From positions 472,883,650 through 472,947,649 of the forward strand of contig CM042684.1 of NCBI GenBank assembly GCA_023614405.1: a DNA stretch of 64,000 bases, read 5' to 3'. The notes beneath the pieces were generated by a model. It had not been told where the DNA came from. It did no database searches and saw only the letters and a program-made list of their open reading frames with translations. Numbering within the stretch: position 1 is the first letter of the stretch; every line of letters begins with the position of its first letter. The stretch is from Avena insularis. Lineage: Eukaryota; Streptophyta; Magnoliopsida; Poales; Poaceae. Shown here piece after piece: positions 60,905 through 64,000 of the stretch. Position numbers and translations under genes: made by a program.

Positions 60905-61677
60905 ATGACTCGTGGAAACCAAGGAGGGAGCAGCTAGTCGCAGGACCCAATGTTGCAGATCTTGCAGAATCTCATCGCAGACCATGAAGCAAGCAGGGCC
61001 GAGCGTCAAGCCAACTTAGCAACATTACAGCAGATCGCCCAAATGGCTCTCAACAACCGAGGACAGGGAAATCAGGATCACCATGGATCTAAACTCAAAA
61101 ACTTTCAGAACACCAATCCCCCAATCTTCAACCAATCTGAAAACCCATTAGATGATGATGACTGGTTACAGACCATGGAAAACAACCTCGAAGTTGCAGG
61201 AGTTGATGAGAATGAGAAAGTTCTTTTCGCCACCCACTATCTGGCGGGAGATGCAAGAGCTTGGTGGAATAGCGTCCGCAATATGAACCATGGCCAGGTG
61301 ATGACCTGGGAAGCATTCAAGGTCAAGTTCAGCCGCACCCACGTGCCGTAGGGTCTTGTCAACAGGATGAGAGACGAATTCCATGAACTGAAGCAAGGAA
61401 GATTGACTGTGGTAGAGTACCGTGACAAATTCTTGTCCCTTGCCTGATATGCACCGGATGAAATCAACACGGAGGCCAAGAAGAAAGAGAGATTCTTAAA
61501 CGGACTGCATGATGAGATGCAGACTGTCCTCGTCAACATCCGTTTCCAGGATCTTGAAGAGCTAGTCGACTCTGCCATTCAGATGGAAGGGAAGATTAAC
61601 CTAGGCAAACGACAACCGCAAGCATCGTATGATGCAGCGATGCAGATCCGAGAGTCACCAGAAGTACCGTCCTAACC
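60905..61677 (+). pseudogene. Tekay-type gag
   Basis: ATG at 60905 (MTRGNQGG) is followed by a TAG at codon 11 (60935-60937). The retrotransposon gag fold then runs from about 61080: PPIFNQSENPLDDDDWLQTM, LAGDARAWWNSV near 61243 and WEAFKVKFSRTHVP near 61308. A TAG at 61349-61351 and a TGA at 61445-61447 interrupt it. It continues with MRDEFHELKQGRLTVVEYRD and FLNGLHDEMQ. The frame is lost near 61625 and the Asn/Pro-rich tail with the zinc knuckle is read in the next frame. Confidence 0.85.
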
Positions 61678-63002
61678 CCTCACCAGGATATGCACCAAGG
61701 AACAACCAACCCCCAAATTCTCGCCCAAGCTACCCCAACCGTAGCGGAGGAAATGTGAAGTCCGGAGGAAACAATCACCACTCCGACAATGCCAACAACT
61801 TCAACCGTGCCCCTCCCAAGAGCAACAACAACAACACTGCCCCCAGAACTGGCAGCAATGTTGTACCTGTCGCAGTCAAGGACAAGTCCCAGATCACTTG
61901 TTTCGAGTGTGGAGTGAAGGGTCACTACTCCAATGAGTGTCCCAAGAAGACTGCCGCCAATGCCCCTATGAATGCCCCAGCTCAGCAGCAGCGTCGTGTT
62001 CAACCAGGAAGGAGATTTGCCCCAGGGAACCCGCACAACCGCAATGGTCGTCTCTTCCACATGAACGCAGAAGAAGCCCAGGAAGCGCCAGATGTAGTGC
62101 TGGGTATGTTTTCTGTCAACTCAGTTTTAGCAAGAGTATTGTTTGATTCTAGAGCATCGCATTCATTTGTCACCGAAGAATTTGTATGCACTAGTAAGAT
62201 TTGCCCAACCAACCTGAAGCATGTCATGATAGTTCAAATCCCCGGTTCAACAACAAAAGCTAGAAAAATTTGCAAAGCTGTACCTATCAGAATACATGGG
62301 ATAGATTTTTATGCCAACCTAATTGTACTTGGAACCAAAGGATTGGAAGTAGTACTAGGTATGGACTGGATGTCAAGGCATAAAGGACTGATAGACTGTG
62401 CTAAGAAAGCCATCACCATGACCAGTAGTTCTGGAGTAACAGTAGAGCATATCTCCGAAACCTTACCCCATCAATTCAAGTGCAACAAGAGTGTAGCCCT
62501 GCCTACCATTGACCAAGTCAGGGTAGTCTATGAATACCCCGACGTATTCCCAGATGAATTGCCAGGTATGCCCCCGGATAGGGATATCGAGTTCATTATC
62601 GAACTAATCCCCGGAACCGGACCTATAGCCCAGAGACCCTATACCATGAACCCCTCAGAGTTAGTAGAACTGAAGAAGCAGTTGGATGCCATGTTAGCAA
62701 CAGGTTTGATTCAACCGAGTGCATTGCCATGGAGATCACCAGTGTTATTCGTCGACAAGAAAGATGGAGGCAACCATCTGTGTACAGACTACAGAAAGTT
62801 GAATGATGTCACCATCAAGAACAAGTACCCCTTACCAAAGATAGAGGATCTATTTGACCAGTTGACTGGAGCTCAGGTATTCTCAAAGATTGATCTTAGG
62901 ACTGGTTATCCCAACTTAAGATTCGTGCAACGGATATTCCGAAGACCGCCTTTACTACTCGCTATGGTTTATACGAGTATACGGTTATGTCTTTTGGATT
63001 AA
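61629..63002 (+). pseudogene. Tekay-type gag C-terminus, protease and start of reverse transcriptase
   Basis: The frame starts in the Asn/Pro-rich gag tail and has the CCHC knuckle [14 protein letters not shown] (near 61899-61940). The protease active-site turn, usually DSGA, reads DSRA (62144-62155), so an essential Gly is Arg. The second protease part [11 protein letters not shown] is near 62344. Reverse transcriptase begins with [30 protein letters not shown] and the first catalytic Asp in SKIDLRTGY (near 62885-62910). There a one-base deletion shifts the frame, so the last 30 residues are nonsense and the domain resumes at 62987. Confidence 0.88.
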
Positions 63003-63441
63003 CCAATGCCCCGGCTTATTTCATGAATCTCATGAATAAGATCTTTATGAATTTCCTAGATAAGTTTGTAGTTGTGTTTATCGACGACATCCTTATCTAC
63101 TCCAAGTCAGAAGAAGAGCATGAGAAACATCTGAGAATCATCCTAGAAACCCTGAAAGCATCGTTATATGCCAAGTTCAGCAAGTGTGAGTTTTGCTGAA
63201 AGAAGTAGGATTCCTAGGACATATTGTGTGCGGAGGAGTCTCTGTTGATCCCGCCAAGATCAAAGATGTCGAAGAATGGGAAGCCCCAACCAATCAAACC
63301 CAAGTTCGTTCATTTCTCGGATTAGCGGGATATTACCGCAAGTTCGTAGAAGGATTCTCGAGCATAGCCCGACCAATGACCCAATTGTTGAAGAAAGACA
63401 AGAAGTTTGAATGTACAGGCAAATGTGAATCCAGTTTCTAG
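62987..63441 (+). pseudogene. Tekay-type reverse transcriptase, catalytic and thumb part
   Basis: After the frameshift the domain reads [20 protein letters not shown] and the catalytic FIDD box (63077-63088) followed by ILIYSKS. It continues to KFSKCEFC, stops at TGA 63197-63199, and goes on in another frame as [16 protein letters not shown] and [17 protein letters not shown] at 63439-63441 ends that frame before the RNase H. The catalytic residues are intact. Integrity is lost through at least three breaks. Confidence 0.88.
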
Positions 63442-64000
63442 GAGCTGAAAAAGAGATTGATATCGGCCCCAATTTTGATCATGCCAGACATCAAGAAGCC
63501 GTTTGATGTATATTGTGATGCATCCAAGATTGGTCTAGGATGTGTATTGATGCAAGAAGGCAAAGTCATCGCGTATCCGTCTCGACAATCAAGCAAGATG
63601 AGCAGAACTATCCGACCCATGATCTTGAGCTAGCAAATTGTGGTTCTAGCGTTGAAGACATGGCGTCATTATTTGATGGGTAATCGTTGTGAGATTTACT
63701 CAGACCATAAGAGCTTGAAGTATATCTTCACCCAGAAGGAGCTGAATATGAGGCAAAGAAGATGGATAGAGTTAATCAAGGATTATGACCTTGACATTCA
63801 CTATCACTCCGGCAAAGCCAATGTGGTAGCGGATGCTCTTAGCAGATTGCCGTGTAGGCTGAACACCATGATCAAAGAGAAGCAACCAAGTTTGTATGAG
63901 GAGTTGGAGCAGTTCAGGACTGAGTTAGTTAGCAGAGGATTCCTAGCTAGCATTGAACTTCAACCCACTTTTATTAGCCAAATCAAGGAAGCCCAGAAGG
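63442..64000 (+). pseudogene. Tekay-type RNase H and linker to integrase, cut by window end
   Basis: The same frame continues past the TAG with [16 protein letters not shown] (first Asp), then shows two nearby frame disturbances around 63590-63640 with a stop, then [14 protein letters not shown] (further Asp) and [16 protein letters not shown] near 63805-63850. The C-terminal text up to 64000 is the linker before the integrase zinc domain. RNase H degrades the RNA template strand. Confidence 0.82.

Larger units (their letters stand above)
55719..64000 (+). mobile_element. Ty3/gypsy chromovirus-like element (Tekay/Del type), 3' part outside window
   Basis: A 3.9-kb 5' LTR is followed by a Met-tRNA primer site, a coiled-coil ORF, gag with one CCHC knuckle, protease, reverse transcriptase and RNase H. 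Integrase and the 3' LTR lie beyond 64000. The very long LTR starting TGTAACATCC, the single RNase H and the gag-pol order suggest the Tekay/Del group, though the decisive chromodomain is outside. Stops and frameshifts occur in every domain. Confidence 0.85.

Overview
This is nuclear DNA of a grass, probably a pooid (wheat, barley, oat or ryegrass type). The evidence is plant lineages of Ty3/gypsy and Ty1/copia LTR retrotransposons with initiator-Met primer sites, a Mutator-like element, three Stowaway-type MITEs with TA target sites, a LINE fragment and spliceosomal GT..AG introns. I see no clearly intact host gene. Nearly everything is mobile or tandemly repeated, and most coding regions carry stops or frameshifts.

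Layout. (1) 1-11850: the 3' part of a Tat-lineage gypsy element in + orientation (gag, protease, reverse transcriptase, two RNase H regions, integrase, then a long antisense gene), ending in a 510-bp 3' LTR. (2) 11851-30583: an unbroken 18.7-kb tandem array of a roughly 48-bp satellite, about 390 copies, with 4.2-kb higher-order duplication. The Tat LTR abuts it at one base, so the element appears to have jumped into the array. (3) 30584-33600: a short spacer, a 1.54-kb LTR and unassigned sequence. (4) About 33600-40860: a Mutator-like element whose dead transposase (minus strand) is accompanied by a head-to-head pair of small genes: a protein with a ubiquitin-interacting-motif-like helix and a GRF zinc-finger protein with a C-terminal membrane segment. 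(5) 40863-42640: 5' end of a copia element (minus) and a LINE endonuclease fragment. (6) 42640-49200: AT-rich low-copy-looking sequence with MITEs, short tandem repeats and a decayed exon of a chloroplast RNA-binding protein gene. (7) 49206-52934: 3' non-coding end and 3' LTR of a gypsy element whose LTR is the same family as the one at 30816. (8) 53215-55718: antisense LTR-retrotransposon sequence interrupted by (9) a Tekay/Del-type chromovirus with a 3.9-kb 5' LTR from 55719 and gag-pol running off the window end.

How the parts relate. The region is a nest of insertions. The satellite was probably the older substrate at the left and the Tat element split it. The Tekay element split an older LTR element at the right. 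Stowaways inserted into a small foldback element and beside it. The decay pattern (many TAG stops where CAG or TGG would be expected) suggests long-term cytosine methylation and deamination.

The most unusual content is the 48-bp satellite: a family I do not recognise, with 47/48/49-bp unit classes, an internal 8-bp dyad, reading frames open on both strands and a recent 4.2-kb amplification. Next is the three-gene Mutator cassette.
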